61,960 nt of DNA from JBBCJM01 sp037190175 (GCA_037190175.1 JBBCJM010000134.1:1-61960), one strand, 5' to 3'; positions 40,383-49,192 are shown, counted from the first letter of the stretch. Notes: a model not told the origin generated them from the letters alone. A program made the numbers and translations.

Positions 40383-40907
40383 ATGTCCGAATACCGCCGC
40401 CTGCGTCTGCCTGGCGCCACGTATTTCTTCACCGTCAACCTCGCTGCGCGCGGGTCGGATGCGCTCGTTACGCATATCGATCTGCTGCGCCACGCCTACC
40501 GGGTGACGGCGGCCGAGCATCCGGTCCATTGCGACGCCATGGTGGTACTGCCGGACCACCTGCACGCGGTCTGGACCCTGCCTCCCGGCGATGCCGACTT
40601 CTCGATCCGCTGGCGGAAGATCAAGGCGCGGTTCACCCGCTGGACGGGGTTGTGGGCGCCGGTTTCGCCCAGCAAGGCGGGCAAGCGCGAGGCCGGGCTC
40701 TGGCAGCGGAGGTTCTGGGAACATGCCATCCGTGACGAGGCCGACCATGCCGCGCATGTGGGCTATTGCCTGTGGAACCCGGTCAGGCACGGCATCGTCG
40801 CGCAGGCCGAGGACTGGCCGTTTTCCTCGATCCATCGCGACATCCGGGAAGGGATATGGCGCCCGCAGGTTGTGCCGCCCGCGATCCCCAACGCCGGCGA
40901 ACCGTAG
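40383..40907 (+). CDS. REP-associated tyrosine transposase (RAYT, TnpA-REP)
   Basis: Single-strand DNA nuclease of the Y1 HUH superfamily, 174 residues. The YRRLRLPGATYFFTVNLAARG start, the metal-binding HUH motif LPDHLHAVWTLP, and the catalytic tyrosine in YCLWNPVRHGIV define the RAYT group. These domesticated IS200-like enzymes cut REP palindromes at a GTAG foot and are thought to spread them. Three REPs flank the gene: one 38 bases upstream and a pair at its 3' end, one overlapping its own stop codon. The C-terminal 30 residues (WPFSSIHRDIREG...) are typical. Confidence 0.94.
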   Translation: MSEYRRLRLPGATYFFTVNLAARGSDALVTHIDLLRHAYRVTAAEHPVHCDAMVVLPDHLHAVWTLPPGDADFSIRWRKIKARFTRWTGLWAPVSPSKAGKREAGLWQRRFWEHAIRDEADHAAHVGYCLWNPVRHGIVAQAEDWPFSSIHRDIREGIWRPQVVPPAIPNAGEP

Positions 40908-40966
40908 GGTGGGCAATCTGCCCACCATTGCGTGGCGGGCGTGGTGGGCGGATCGCCCACCCTACC
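40903..40966. repeat. Inverted REP pair (REP2 and REP3, a BIME-like unit)
   Basis: REP2 (40903-40926) is GTAG-GGTGGGC-AATCT-GCCCACC on the plus strand. REP3 (40943-40966) is the inverted variant with loop GGATC. A 16-base spacer separates them. REP2 carries the transposase stop TAG and REP3 carries the uvrB stop TAG, so the pair forms the 3' ends of both converging genes and probably acts as their terminator. Confidence 0.88.
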
Positions 40967-43139
40967 TGCGCCGCCGCTTCCCCCCGTGCTGCCCGGCCCG
41001 CCCGGCCGTGCTCCGGCCCTTGGCCTTGACCGCGGCCTCGGCCGCCTCCTCCACCGCCGACTGCCGGGCCAGCGGGTCGTCGGCCACGGCGAGTTCCACC
41101 GCTTCCAGCCGTTTCACCTCGTCGCGCAGGCGGGCGGCTTCCTCGAACTCCAGGTTCTCGGCGGCCTTCCTCATCGCCGCGCGCAGGGCGTCCAGGTGGG
41201 CGGCGAGGTTGGCGCCGACCATGGGCTTCTCGACCTTGGCGGTCACCCGCGCCATGTCGGTGTCGCCCTGCCACAGGCCCGCCAGCACATCCTCGACGTT
41301 CTTCCGCACCGTCTGGGGCGTGATCCCGTGCGCCTCGTTATAGGCCACCTGCTTGGCGCGGCGGCGGTCGGTCTCGGCGATCGCCCGCTCCATGCTGCCG
41401 GTGATCCGGTCGGCATACATGATCACCCGGCCTTCCGCGTTGCGCGCCGCCCGGCCGATGGTCTGGATCAATGAGGTCTCGGAGCGCAGGAACCCCTCCT
41501 TGTCGGCGTCCAGAATCGCCACCAGCCCGCATTCGGGGATATCCAGCCCCTCGCGCAGCAGGTTGATCCCCACCAGCACGTCGAAGGCGCCCAGCCGCAG
41601 ATCCCGCAGGATTTCAATGCGTTCCAAAGTGTCGATGTCGGAATGCATGTAGCGCACCCGGATGCCCTGTTCGTGCAGGTATTCGGTCAGGTCCTCGGCC
41701 ATCCGCTTGGTCAGCACGGTGACCAGCACCCGCAGCCCCGCGGCGGCCACCCGGCGCACCTCGTCCAGCAGGTCGTCCACCTGCATCTCCACCGGGCGGA
41801 TCTCCACCTTCGGGTCCACCAGCCCGGTGGGGCGGATCACCTGTTCGGCGAAGACCCCGCCGGCCTGTTCCAGCTCCCAGGCCGCCGGGGTGGCGGAAAC
41901 GAAGACCGACTGCGGCCGCATCGCGTCCCATTCCTCGAACTTCAGCGGGCGGTTGTCCATGCAGGAGGGCAGGCGGAAGCCGTGCTCGGCCAAGGTGAAC
42001 TTGCGGCGATAGTCGCCGCGGTACATGCCGCCGATCTGCGGCACGCTGACGTGGGATTCGTCCGCGAAGACAATGGCATGGTCGGGAATGAATTCGAAGA
42101 GCGTGGGCGGCGGCTCGCCCGGCGCGCGCCCCGTGAGGTAGCGCGAATAGTTCTCGATCCCGTTGCAGACCCCGGTGGCCTCCAGCATCTCCAGGTCGAA
42201 GGCGGTGCGCTGTTCCAGCCGCTGGGCCTCCAAGAGCTTGCCTTCCTTCACCAATTGGTCCAGCCGCAGCCGCAGCTCGGCCTTGATGCCCTGGATCGCC
42301 TGCTGCAGCGTGGGGCGCGGGGTCACGTAGTGGCTGTTGGCATAGATGCGGATCTGCTTGAACGCATCCGTCCTCGCCCCGGTCAGCGGATCGAATTCGA
42401 CAATCGACTCAAGCTCTTCCCCGAAGAAGCTGAAGCGCCAGGCCCGGTCCTCCAGGTGCGCGGGCCAGAGCTCCAGCACATCGCCGCGCACCCGGAACGC
42501 GCCCCGCTGGAAGGCGGCGTCGGTGCGGCGGTACTGCTGGGCCACCAGTTCGGCCAGCACCTTGCGCATGTCGTAGGGCTGGCCGACCGAGAGGTCCTGC
42601 GTCATCGCCGAATAGGTCTCGACCGAGCCGATGCCGTAGATGCAGGAGACCGAGGCGACGATGATCACGTCGTCGCGCTCCAACAGCGCCCGGGTGGCCG
42701 AGTGGCGCATCCGGTCGATCTGTTCGTTGATCTGGCTTTCCTTCTCGATATACGTGTCGGTGCGGGGAACATAGGCCTCGGGCTGGTAATAGTCGTAGTA
42801 GGATACGAAGTATTCCACCGAGTTCTCGGGGAAGAACCCCTTGAATTCCCCATACAATTGCGCCGCCAGCGTCTTGTTGGGCGCCAGGATGATCGCCGGG
42901 CGCTGGGTGGCCTCGATCACCTTGGCCATGGTGAAGGTCTTGCCGGTGCCGGTGGCGCCCAGCAGCACCTGGTTCTGCTCGCCCGCCTCGATCCCGCCCA
43001 CCAGTTCGGCGATGGCCGTGGGCTGGTCGCCCGCGGGCTGGAAGGGCGACTGCATCACGAAGCGCCGGCCGCCTTCCAGCTTGGGCCGGGTCAGCACCTC
43101 GGGGCGCGGGACGGGGGCGTTGGTGACGTTGTGGGGCAT
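40962..43139 (-). CDS. uvrB: Excinuclease ABC subunit B
   Basis: DNA damage-recognition helicase of nucleotide excision repair, 725 residues. Walker A LLGATGTGKTFTMAKV, the beta-hairpin region YFVSYYDYYQPEAYVPRTDTYIEKE, helicase motifs (SEEEL-type DESHVSVPQI, LINLLREGLDIPE-like GINLLREGLDIPECGLV) and the C-terminal UVR segment LEFEEAARLRDEVKRLE are present. The C-terminus is extended by an Arg/Lys-rich tail ending in KRRRR. ATG 43139 starts MPHNVTNAPVPRP. There is no clear LexA box upstream. Confidence 0.97.
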   Translation of the reverse strand: MPHNVTNAPVPRPEVLTRPKLEGGRRFVMQSPFQPAGDQPTAIAELVGGIEAGEQNQVLLGATGTGKTFTMAKVIEATQRPAIILAPNKTLAAQLYGEFKGFFPENSVEYFVSYYDYYQPEAYVPRTDTYIEKESQINEQIDRMRHSATRALLERDDVIIVASVSCIYGIGSVETYSAMTQDLSVGQPYDMRKVLAELVAQQYRRTDAAFQRGAFRVRGDVLELWPAHLEDRAWRFSFFGEELESIVEFDPLTGARTDAFKQIRIYANSHYVTPRPTLQQAIQGIKAELRLRLDQLVKEGKLLEAQRLEQRTAFDLEMLEATGVCNGIENYSRYLTGRAPGEPPPTLFEFIPDHAIVFADESHVSVPQIGGMYRGDYRRKFTLAEHGFRLPSCMDNRPLKFEEWDAMRPQSVFVSATPAAWELEQAGGVFAEQVIRPTGLVDPKVEIRPVEMQVDDLLDEVRRVAAAGLRVLVTVLTKRMAEDLTEYLHEQGIRVRYMHSDIDTLERIEILRDLRLGAFDVLVGINLLREGLDIPECGLVAILDADKEGFLRSETSLIQTIGRAARNAEGRVIMYADRITGSMERAIAETDRRRAKQVAYNEAHGITPQTVRKNVEDVLAGLWQGDTDMARVTAKVEKPMVGANLAAHLDALRAAMRKAAENLEFEEAARLRDEVKRLEAVELAVADDPLARQSAVEEAAEAAVKAKGRSTAGRAGQHGGKRRRR

Positions 43140-43248
43140 GGCGATTCCGGGGAGGGCGGGGAGCCTGCCCAATGTGATCCGTTTTTGTTCCGGTTCAAGG
43201 CCACGAATCCCGTTGCCAGCCGGCCTTCCGCCCGGTAACGGCAGCGTG

Positions 43249-44103
43249 ATGGGGGAACGGGTGGATACGCGGGCGGTCGGCCTGGACGTGGGGCTGGCGA
43301 TGATCCGCTGGCTGACCGGGGCCGAGAGCCTGCATTACGGGCTGTGGGACGGGCTGGAGGTCACCGCCGCCAACCTGCGCGCGGCGCAGGAGGCCTATAC
43401 CGACCGGCTGGTGGCGCTGATGCCCCCCGGACCCCTGCGCATCCTGGACATCGGCGGCGGCGCGGGCTGGACCGCGCGGCGGCTGATCGCGGCGGGGCAC
43501 GAGGTAGAGATCGTGGTGCCCTCGGCCTATCTCGCCGCCCGCTGCCGGGCGAATGCGCCGGGGGCGGTGGTGCACGAATGCCGGTTCGAGGATCTGGGGG
43601 AACGGCCGGCCTTCGACCTCTGCCTGTTCTCCGAGAGCTTCCAGTACATCGGCCTGCCCGAGGGCGTGCCGGGGGCGCTGGGGCGGTTGCGGCCGGAGGG
43701 CGAGGTGCTGATCGCCGACTGCTTCCGCTCGGACGCCTATCGGGGGCGCGGGATCAGCGGGGTGCAGCCGGGCGGCGGGCACCGGCTGGCGGATTTCCGC
43801 GCCGCGCTGGCCGGCTGGCCGGTCGCGGTGCTGCACGAGGAGGAGATCACCGCCGCCGTGGCGCCCTCGATCGACCTGGAACAGGGGCTGTTCAACGTGG
43901 CGGGGCTGGCGGTGACGCGGGTGGACGCCGAGCTGCGCCGGGCGCGCCCGGTGGCGGGATGGGTGCTGCGCCGCCTGATCGCGCTGGTGCTGCCGGCAAG
44001 AAAGCGCCGGCGGCTGATGGAGCGGCTGACCGGCCAGACGCGAAATGCCGCGGCTTTCCGCCACTACAACCACTACATGTTGTGGCGGTTGCGGAAGGGT
44101 TAA
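43249..44103 (+). CDS. SAM-dependent methyltransferase, class I
   Basis: 284 residues. The SAM motif LRILDIGGGAGWTARRLIAAG lies near residue 68, preceded by SLHYGLWDGLEVTAANLRAAQ, which is typical of small-molecule methyltransferases acting on amines or lipids. FDLCLFSESFQYIGLPEGV is motif II. There is a basic C-terminal tail (RKRRRLMERLTGQTRN...). The acceptor is unknown. ATG 43249 lacks a good ribosome site; GTG 43261 has GGGGGAA upstream and is an alternative start. It is divergent from uvrB. Confidence 0.85.
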   Translation: MGERVDTRAVGLDVGLAMIRWLTGAESLHYGLWDGLEVTAANLRAAQEAYTDRLVALMPPGPLRILDIGGGAGWTARRLIAAGHEVEIVVPSAYLAARCRANAPGAVVHECRFEDLGERPAFDLCLFSESFQYIGLPEGVPGALGRLRPEGEVLIADCFRSDAYRGRGISGVQPGGGHRLADFRAALAGWPVAVLHEEEITAAVAPSIDLEQGLFNVAGLAVTRVDAELRRARPVAGWVLRRLIALVLPARKRRRLMERLTGQTRNAAAFRHYNHYMLWRLRKG

Positions 44104-44201
44104 CAATCATCTTTCAATCTTACCGAAAATTCCCCTCAAACGCTTCACTTCATGGTTGAAATCCGCGAACGAAGCGGGCACATTGGCCGGGCAAGCAGCA
44201 A

Positions 44202-44260
44202 GGCTGTCGGCCGGTTGCACCACACACCCCACCCACACTCCCCGTGACCGGCCGACAGCC
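44202..44260. repeat. Perfect 14-bp inverted repeat with G-poor loop upstream of the NDUFS4 homologue
   Basis: GGCTGTCGGCCGGT (44202-44215) is exactly inverted at 44247-44260. The 31-base loop is made almost only of C and A. The stem ends 58 bases before the complex I accessory gene, so it would sit in its leader if transcription starts near the AT-richer stretch at 44104-44165 (a weak TTGAAA at 44156). It could be an attenuator, a leader structure or the terminator of the methyltransferase gene. Confidence 0.7.
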
Positions 44261-44318
44261 CCCTTGCAGGGGCGCCGGGGGCTGGCGCATATACGGGATG
44301 TGCCGAGAGGAGGCCCCC

Positions 44319-44630
44319 ATGCGCGCCCGCATCTATCAGCCTGCCCGCACCGCGATGCAGTCCGGCCAGGCCAAGACCCACGACTGGGTGCTGGACTTCG
44401 CCCCCGCCTCGGCGCGCGAGGTGGATCCGCTGATGGGCTGGACCTCCTCGGACGACACGCAGGCGCAGGTCCGCCTGCGGTTCGCCAGCCGCGAGGCGGC
44501 CGAGGAGTACGCCCGCGCCCGGGGCTGGGACTATGTGGTGACCGAGCCCAAGCCGCGCGCGCCCAATATCCGCCCCCGCGGCTATGGCGAGAACTTCGCG
44601 ACCGACCGCAAGGGCGCCTGGACGCATTAG
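44319..44630 (+). CDS. Complex I accessory subunit (NDUFS4-like ETC complex I subunit)
   Basis: A 103-residue homologue of the mitochondrial 18-kDa subunit NDUFS4. The motifs ARIYQPARTAMQSGQAKT, HDWVLDFAPASAREVDPLMGWTSSDDTQAQVRLRF and RPRGYGENF are family hallmarks. It associates with NADH:ubiquinone oxidoreductase, helping stabilise the peripheral arm. It is encoded alone here, away from the nuo operon, as is normal in alphaproteobacteria. ATG 44319 has GAGAGGAGG upstream. Confidence 0.93.
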   Translation: MRARIYQPARTAMQSGQAKTHDWVLDFAPASAREVDPLMGWTSSDDTQAQVRLRFASREAAEEYARARGWDYVVTEPKPRAPNIRPRGYGENFATDRKGAWTH

Positions 44631-44669
44631 GCGCCCCCTTTTTCGTTTCTTGACAGGAGCTTGATTGAC

Positions 44670-46118
44670 GTGACCAGACCCATTCTGTCCCTTGCCGCCG
44701 CCGCATTGGCCCTGCCCGGGGCCGCGCTGGCCCAGGCCACCCCGCAGGGTGCGGCCGAACTGACCGCGGTGTTCCAGACCTATCTCGGCACGACGCCCGG
44801 CGTGGTGAACGTGGTGCCCGACGGGGCCGCCTATCTGGTCACCATCGACGCCAGCCCCTTCTTCGGGATGATCCCGCCCGAGGCCAACGCCACCGTCGCC
44901 ATGTCGCCGCAGATCATGCGGCTGACCGACAACGGCAACGGCACCTGGGGCTATGTGCAGGACCAGCCCTTCACCGCCTCCTTCGCGGTGCCCGGGGTGA
45001 TCGAGATGCAGATGGCCATCGCCTCGGCGGTCTGCGAGGGCACCTTCGATGCCGCCCTGAAGGGCTTCACCCAGAACGCCTGCAAGATGAGCGACTTCAC
45101 CATGTCGCAGAGGGTCACCGATCCGGTGGCCGGCCAGCAGAACGTCTCCTACCGCCTGGCCTCGCTGGGCTACGAATCCACCGCCGCGGCGGGGGCGAAC
45201 GGCGGGGTGGACGGCCGCTTCAGCTATACCGCCGCGGGGCTGGAGGAAGTGATCGAACTGCCGCTGGGCGGCCCGGGCGCCCCGCCGCTGCCGGTGCGGA
45301 TCACGCTGGCGGACTATACCGCGCAGGGCACCACCACGGGCGTGCGCAACGGCGCCTTTCTGGAACTGCTGGCCTGGTTCGTGGCCAATCCCAGCCAGCA
45401 GGCGATGGCGGCCAACAAGGCCGGGGCCAAGGCGATCATCGAGGGCGGGCTGCCGCTGTGGGAAAACATCGCCATGACCTCCGAGGGCCGCGATCTGGTG
45501 ATCGAGACCCCCTTCGGGCCGGTGCGGGCCGCGGGCCTGGGCGTCGAGGTCAGCCTGAACGGCGCGGTGGCCGACGGGCTCTTCCGCGAGCGGATCAGCC
45601 TGACCGGCATCACCCCGCCGCCGGGCATCCTGCCCCCCTTCGCCGAGCAGCTGATCCCCGAGCGGTTCGCGGTCGACTTCCAGGTCGAGAACTACGACGC
45701 CGCGGCGGCGTCGCGGGTGCTGCTGGGCCTCTTCGACCTGCCGCCGGGTGCCGAGCCCGGGCCCGACTTCGGCGACCGGCTGCTGTCGGCGCTGCTGCCC
45801 TCGGGCGAGGTCGGCCTGCGGCTGGCCCCCGCCGAGATCGCCAACTCGGTCTACAGCCTGAACTATGAGGGCTGGATGACCGCCGGCCCCGCCACCATGC
45901 CCACGGGCGCCGCGCGGGTGACCGCCGCGGGGCTGAACGAGGTGATGGCGATCCTGGACGGCGCGCCGGAAGAGGTGAAGATGAACGTCCTGCCCGCGCT
46001 GGGCATGGCGGTGGGCATCGCCCAGCAGCAGCCCGACGGCTCGCTGCTGTGGGACATCGACGCCACCGAGCCCGGCACGCTGAAGGTCAACGGCATGGAT
46101 CTGATGGGGATGCAATGA
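44670..46118 (+). CDS. DUF2125 domain secreted protein
   Basis: 482 residues starting at GTG 44670, nine to ten bases after AGGAG; a TTG at 44661 is too close to that site. The first 24 residues are a Sec signal peptide (PGAALA-Q cleavage). The mature protein is rich in beta strands with repeated hydrophobic/acidic patterns (GDRLLSALLPSGEVGLRLAP, VNVVPDGAAYLVTIDASPFFG). It matches alphaproteobacterial DUF2125 proteins of unknown function. It is coupled to the GNAT gene by ATGA overlap. Confidence 0.85.
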   Translation: MTRPILSLAAAALALPGAALAQATPQGAAELTAVFQTYLGTTPGVVNVVPDGAAYLVTIDASPFFGMIPPEANATVAMSPQIMRLTDNGNGTWGYVQDQPFTASFAVPGVIEMQMAIASAVCEGTFDAALKGFTQNACKMSDFTMSQRVTDPVAGQQNVSYRLASLGYESTAAAGANGGVDGRFSYTAAGLEEVIELPLGGPGAPPLPVRITLADYTAQGTTTGVRNGAFLELLAWFVANPSQQAMAANKAGAKAIIEGGLPLWENIAMTSEGRDLVIETPFGPVRAAGLGVEVSLNGAVADGLFRERISLTGITPPPGILPPFAEQLIPERFAVDFQVENYDAAAASRVLLGLFDLPPGAEPGPDFGDRLLSALLPSGEVGLRLAPAEIANSVYSLNYEGWMTAGPATMPTGAARVTAAGLNEVMAILDGAPEEVKMNVLPALGMAVGIAQQQPDGSLLWDIDATEPGTLKVNGMDLMGMQ

Positions 46119-46576
46119 CCCTGACGATCGGGGAGGAGAGCCCGCTGGGCGCCGACCTGGGCCTCCTCTTCACCCGGCACGTGCAGGCGATGCACGCCGA
46201 CACCCCGCCGGGCTCGATCCACATGATGGACCGGGGGCAGCTGACTGCCCCCGGCATCCGTTTCTTCGTGCTGCGCGACGTGGGGGTGCCGGTGGGGATG
46301 GGCGCCTTCAAGCGGCTCGCCGGCCCTGTGGCCGAGATCAAGTCGATGCATGTGCTGGACGAGGCGCGGGGCAGGGGCCTTGCCCGGATGCTGCTCGACC
46401 ACCTGATCGCCGAGGCGCGGGTCGAGGGCATCCGCCGGCTGTCGCTGGAAACCGGCGCGCAGGACAGCTTCGCCCCCGCGCGCGGGCTCTATGAGCGGGC
46501 CGGGTTCGTGTATTGCAGGCCCTTCGAAGGCTACGGCCCCGACCCCAACTCCGCCTTCATGACCCGCGAAATCTGA
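46115..46576 (+). CDS. GNAT family N-acetyltransferase
   Basis: 153 residues. The acetyl-CoA loop is VLDEARGRGLARMLLDHLIAEA (R/Q-x-x-G-x-G/A variant), with IKSMHV before it and LETGAQDSFAPARGLYERAGF after it. The N-acetyl acceptor is unknown; homologues act on small molecules or on protein N-termini. ATG 46115 overlaps the DUF2125 stop. A tRNA-Arg follows 38 bases downstream. Confidence 0.9.
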   Translation: MTLTIGEESPLGADLGLLFTRHVQAMHADTPPGSIHMMDRGQLTAPGIRFFVLRDVGVPVGMGAFKRLAGPVAEIKSMHVLDEARGRGLARMLLDHLIAEARVEGIRRLSLETGAQDSFAPARGLYERAGFVYCRPFEGYGPDPNSAFMTREI

Positions 46577-46614
46577 TTGCGCGCCGCGCCCGCCTGCCGC
46601 AAAAGGGCGCCAGC

Positions 46615-46691
46615 GGTCCCGTAGCTCAGCTGGATAGAGCAGCCGCCTTCTAAGCGGCCGGTCGGGGGTTCGAATCCTCCCGGGATCGCCA
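46615..46691 (+). tRNA. tRNA-Arg (anticodon TCT)
   Basis: A complete cloverleaf: acceptor GGTCCCG/CGGGATC, D arm TAGCTCAGCTGGATAGAGC, anticodon stem GCCGC/GCGGC with loop CTTCTAA, T loop TTCGAAT. Anticodon TCT reads AGA/AGG. The 3' CCA is encoded (46689-46691). The stop of a convergent gene lies two bases further on. Confidence 0.95.
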
Positions 46692-46693
46692 GT

Positions 46694-47926
46694 TCAATCC
46701 GCCGGCGCGCCGCCCTCGAACCTGTTGGGGCGGCTGTAGTCGCAGGGGGCTTCCTGCATTTCCAGGTGCAGGCGGTCGCCCGCGTAAGGATGGGCGCGGG
46801 CCAGGGCCTCGTCGATCTCGATGCCGAGGCCCGGGGCTTCCGGCGGGCGGATGTGGCCGTCTTCCCAGCATATCGCGTTGCGGATCAGCGCCTGGTGGAA
46901 GGCGCCGCCGGTCTCGATGGTCTCGACCATCAGCAGGTTGGGGATGGCGGCGGCCAGGTGGATGTTGGCGGTCCATTCCACCGGCCCGGCGTAGAGATGC
47001 GGGGCCATCTCGGCGTTGAAGACCTCGGCCATGGCGGCGATCTTCCGCGCCTCCCAGATGCCGCCCACCCGGCCCAGCGCCGGTTGCAGGATCTTCACGC
47101 CCCCCAGCCGCAGCAGCATCCCGAATTCGGCCTTGGTGGTCAGCCGCTCGCCCGTGGCCAGCGGCACCCGCACCGCGCGGGCGACCTCGGCGAATTCGGG
47201 CAGCATGTCGGGGGGGATCGGCTCCTCGTACCACAGCGGCAGGAAGGGCTCCAAGGCCTGCCCCAGCCGGATCGCGCCGGCGGTGGTGAACTGGCCATGG
47301 GTGCCGAACAGCAGGTCCGCCCGGTCGCCCACCGCATCCCGGATCGCCCGGCAGAAGGCCACCGACCGGGTGATGTCAGACATCGCCGGCTGGTGGCCGC
47401 CGCGGATGGTGTAGGGGCCGGCGGGGTCGAACTTCACCGCGGTGAAGCCGAGGCCGACCGCCTCGGCCGCCGCCTGGGCCTGCCAGTCGGGGTTGACCCA
47501 GAACTCGGCATGGTCCTGCCCGGGCTTGGGGTAGAGGTAGGTATAGCTGCGGATCCGCTCGTTCATCCGCCCGCCGAGCATGGCCCAGACCGGGCGCCCG
47601 CGGGCCTTGCCCAGGATGTCCCAGCAGGCGATCTCCAGCCCCGAGAAGGCGCCGATCACCGTGGGGTCGGGGCGCTGGGTGAAGCCCGCGGAATAGGCGC
47701 GGCGGAACATCAGCTCCAGGTTCTCGGGGTTCTCGCCCTCCATGTGGCGGGCGAAGACGTCCTCGATCACCGCCGCCATCGCCGCAGGCCCCACGGTCGC
47801 GGCATAGCATTCGCCCCAGCCGTGGATGCCGCAGGCGGTGGTCAGCTTCACCAGCGTCCAGTAGCGCCCGCCCCAGCCCGGGGCCGGGGGCGCGACCGTG
47901 AGGATCTCGAGCGATTGCAGCTTCAT
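46694..47926 (-). CDS. Mandelate racemase/muconate lactonizing (enolase superfamily) enzyme, sugar-acid dehydratase type
   Basis: 410 residues with the enolase-superfamily layout: an N-terminal capping domain (GWGECYAATVGPAAMAAVIEDV, the loop region), then a barrel with the Lys strand FTAVKFDPAGPY and metal strands LWYEEPIPPD and VPLATGERL. The third-strand catalytic segment reads LLFGTHGQF, where many dehydratases have Asp-x-His. Substrates are probably sugar acids. It is 15 bases behind the MFS gene and likely shares its transcript. Its stop nearly touches the convergent tRNA-Arg. Confidence 0.88.
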   Translation of the reverse strand: MKLQSLEILTVAPPAPGWGGRYWTLVKLTTACGIHGWGECYAATVGPAAMAAVIEDVFARHMEGENPENLELMFRRAYSAGFTQRPDPTVIGAFSGLEIACWDILGKARGRPVWAMLGGRMNERIRSYTYLYPKPGQDHAEFWVNPDWQAQAAAEAVGLGFTAVKFDPAGPYTIRGGHQPAMSDITRSVAFCRAIRDAVGDRADLLFGTHGQFTTAGAIRLGQALEPFLPLWYEEPIPPDMLPEFAEVARAVRVPLATGERLTTKAEFGMLLRLGGVKILQPALGRVGGIWEARKIAAMAEVFNAEMAPHLYAGPVEWTANIHLAAAIPNLLMVETIETGGAFHQALIRNAICWEDGHIRPPEAPGLGIEIDEALARAHPYAGDRLHLEMQEAPCDYSRPNRFEGGAPAD

Positions 47927-47941
47927 GGGGCCAGCATGGGA

Positions 47942-49192
47942 TCAACCGCGCCCATGGGCGCTTCTGCCCGCGACATGGGTTGCGACGGCAACGACCATCA
48001 GCGCCGCCGCCAGCAGGAAGGGCGCGCCGGGGGCGAAGACCGGGGCGCCGGGCCGGGTGAAGGCGAAGAAGGTGGCGGTCATCACTAGCGGCGACAGGAT
48101 GGTGGCGATGGCATTGAGCGAGGCGATGACCCCTTGAAGCTCGCCCTGCGCGTCCTCCGGCGTCTCGCGCGAGCAGATCGCCTGCAAGGCCGGCCCCACC
48201 ACGCCGGCCAGCGCGGTGATCGGTGTCAGGATCAGCGCCACGAGGCCCGAAGTCACCACGCCGAGGCCCGTCAGCGTGCCCACGTCCACCCACATGCCCC
48301 AGAGCGCGGCGCGGTGCTCGCCCAGCCGGCGGATCATAGGGCCGACCAGCAGCGCCTGCGCCGCGGCCAGCGCGATGCCATAGACCGCCAGCGACAGGCC
48401 GATCATCGCCGGCGACCAGCCGAACCGCGCCTGCCCGTAATAGGCCCAGACGGCCGGATAGACGTTCAGCGCCACGCTCATGAGGAAAAGCGTCAGCAGC
48501 GGCCGGCGCAGCGCCTTCATCCGGGTGACGGAGAGCAGCGCGCCGAGGGGGTTGGCCCTGCGCAGGTCGAAGCGGCGGCGGAGGGCGGGCCTCAGCGATT
48601 CGGGCAGCACCAGCGCGCCGAAGCCGAGGTTGGCCAGCGCCAGTGCCGCCGCGGCCCAGAACGGCGCCCGGGTGTCGATCCCCGCCAGCAGCCCGCCGAT
48701 GGCCGGCCCCAGCACGAAGCCCACCCCGAAGGCCGCGCCGATCAGGCCGAAGCGGCGGGCGCGCTCGGCCGGCGGGGTGATGTCGGCCACGAAGGCCGCG
48801 GCGGTGGCATGGGTGGCCGAGGTGATGCCGCCGATGACGCGGGCGATGAGCAGGAGCCAGATGGTGTGCGCCAGCGCCATCACCAGATAGTCCACCGCCA
48901 TCGCGGCCAGCGAGACCAAGAGCACCGGCCGCCGCCCGAAACGGTCGGACAAGGCGCCGACGAAGGGGCCGAACAGGAACTGCATCACCGCGAAGGAGGT
49001 CGCCAGCACCCCGCCCCAGAGCGCGGCGTCGGAGAGCGTGCCGCCGGTGACCTGCTCGATCAGGTCGGGCATAACGGGGAAGATCAGCCCGATCCCGATG
49101 GCATCCAGCGCCACGGTGGCGATGATGAAGGTCAGGGCCAGGCGATCGCCGCCCTTCTGTTCGATTTCGGCAGGCGGGGGAAGGGCGCTCAT
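47942..49192 (-). CDS. MFS transporter of the TetA/DHA1 family
   Basis: Polytopic inner-membrane antiporter, 416 residues, about 12 hydrophobic helices. The antiporter signature GALSDRFGRRPVLLVSL (motif A) follows helix 2, and IGLIFPVMPDLIEQV is typical of TetA-like drug/H+ antiporters. It may be a sugar-acid or drug exporter; the pairing with an enolase-superfamily enzyme favours a metabolite role. ATG 49192. The upstream 96 bases are AT-richer and hold an inverted repeat. Confidence 0.9.
   Translation of the reverse strand: MSALPPPAEIEQKGGDRLALTFIIATVALDAIGIGLIFPVMPDLIEQVTGGTLSDAALWGGVLATSFAVMQFLFGPFVGALSDRFGRRPVLLVSLAAMAVDYLVMALAHTIWLLLIARVIGGITSATHATAAAFVADITPPAERARRFGLIGAAFGVGFVLGPAIGGLLAGIDTRAPFWAAAALALANLGFGALVLPESLRPALRRRFDLRRANPLGALLSVTRMKALRRPLLTLFLMSVALNVYPAVWAYYGQARFGWSPAMIGLSLAVYGIALAAAQALLVGPMIRRLGEHRAALWGMWVDVGTLTGLGVVTSGLVALILTPITALAGVVGPALQAICSRETPEDAQGELQGVIASLNAIATILSPLVMTATFFAFTRPGAPVFAPGAPFLLAAALMVVAVATHVAGRSAHGRG

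Noticed and set aside
40321..40966. A CRISPR array or IS element around the short GGTGGGC repeats
   Set aside because: There are only three palindromes in mixed orientation, with unequal spacing and a gene between them. They match the REP/RAYT layout instead, without terminal inverted repeats or target duplications.
43140..43205. GAAC/GTTC repeats upstream of uvrB as a LexA (SOS) box
   Set aside because: The spacing is two bases, not the seven expected for the alphaproteobacterial GTTC-N7-GTTC box.
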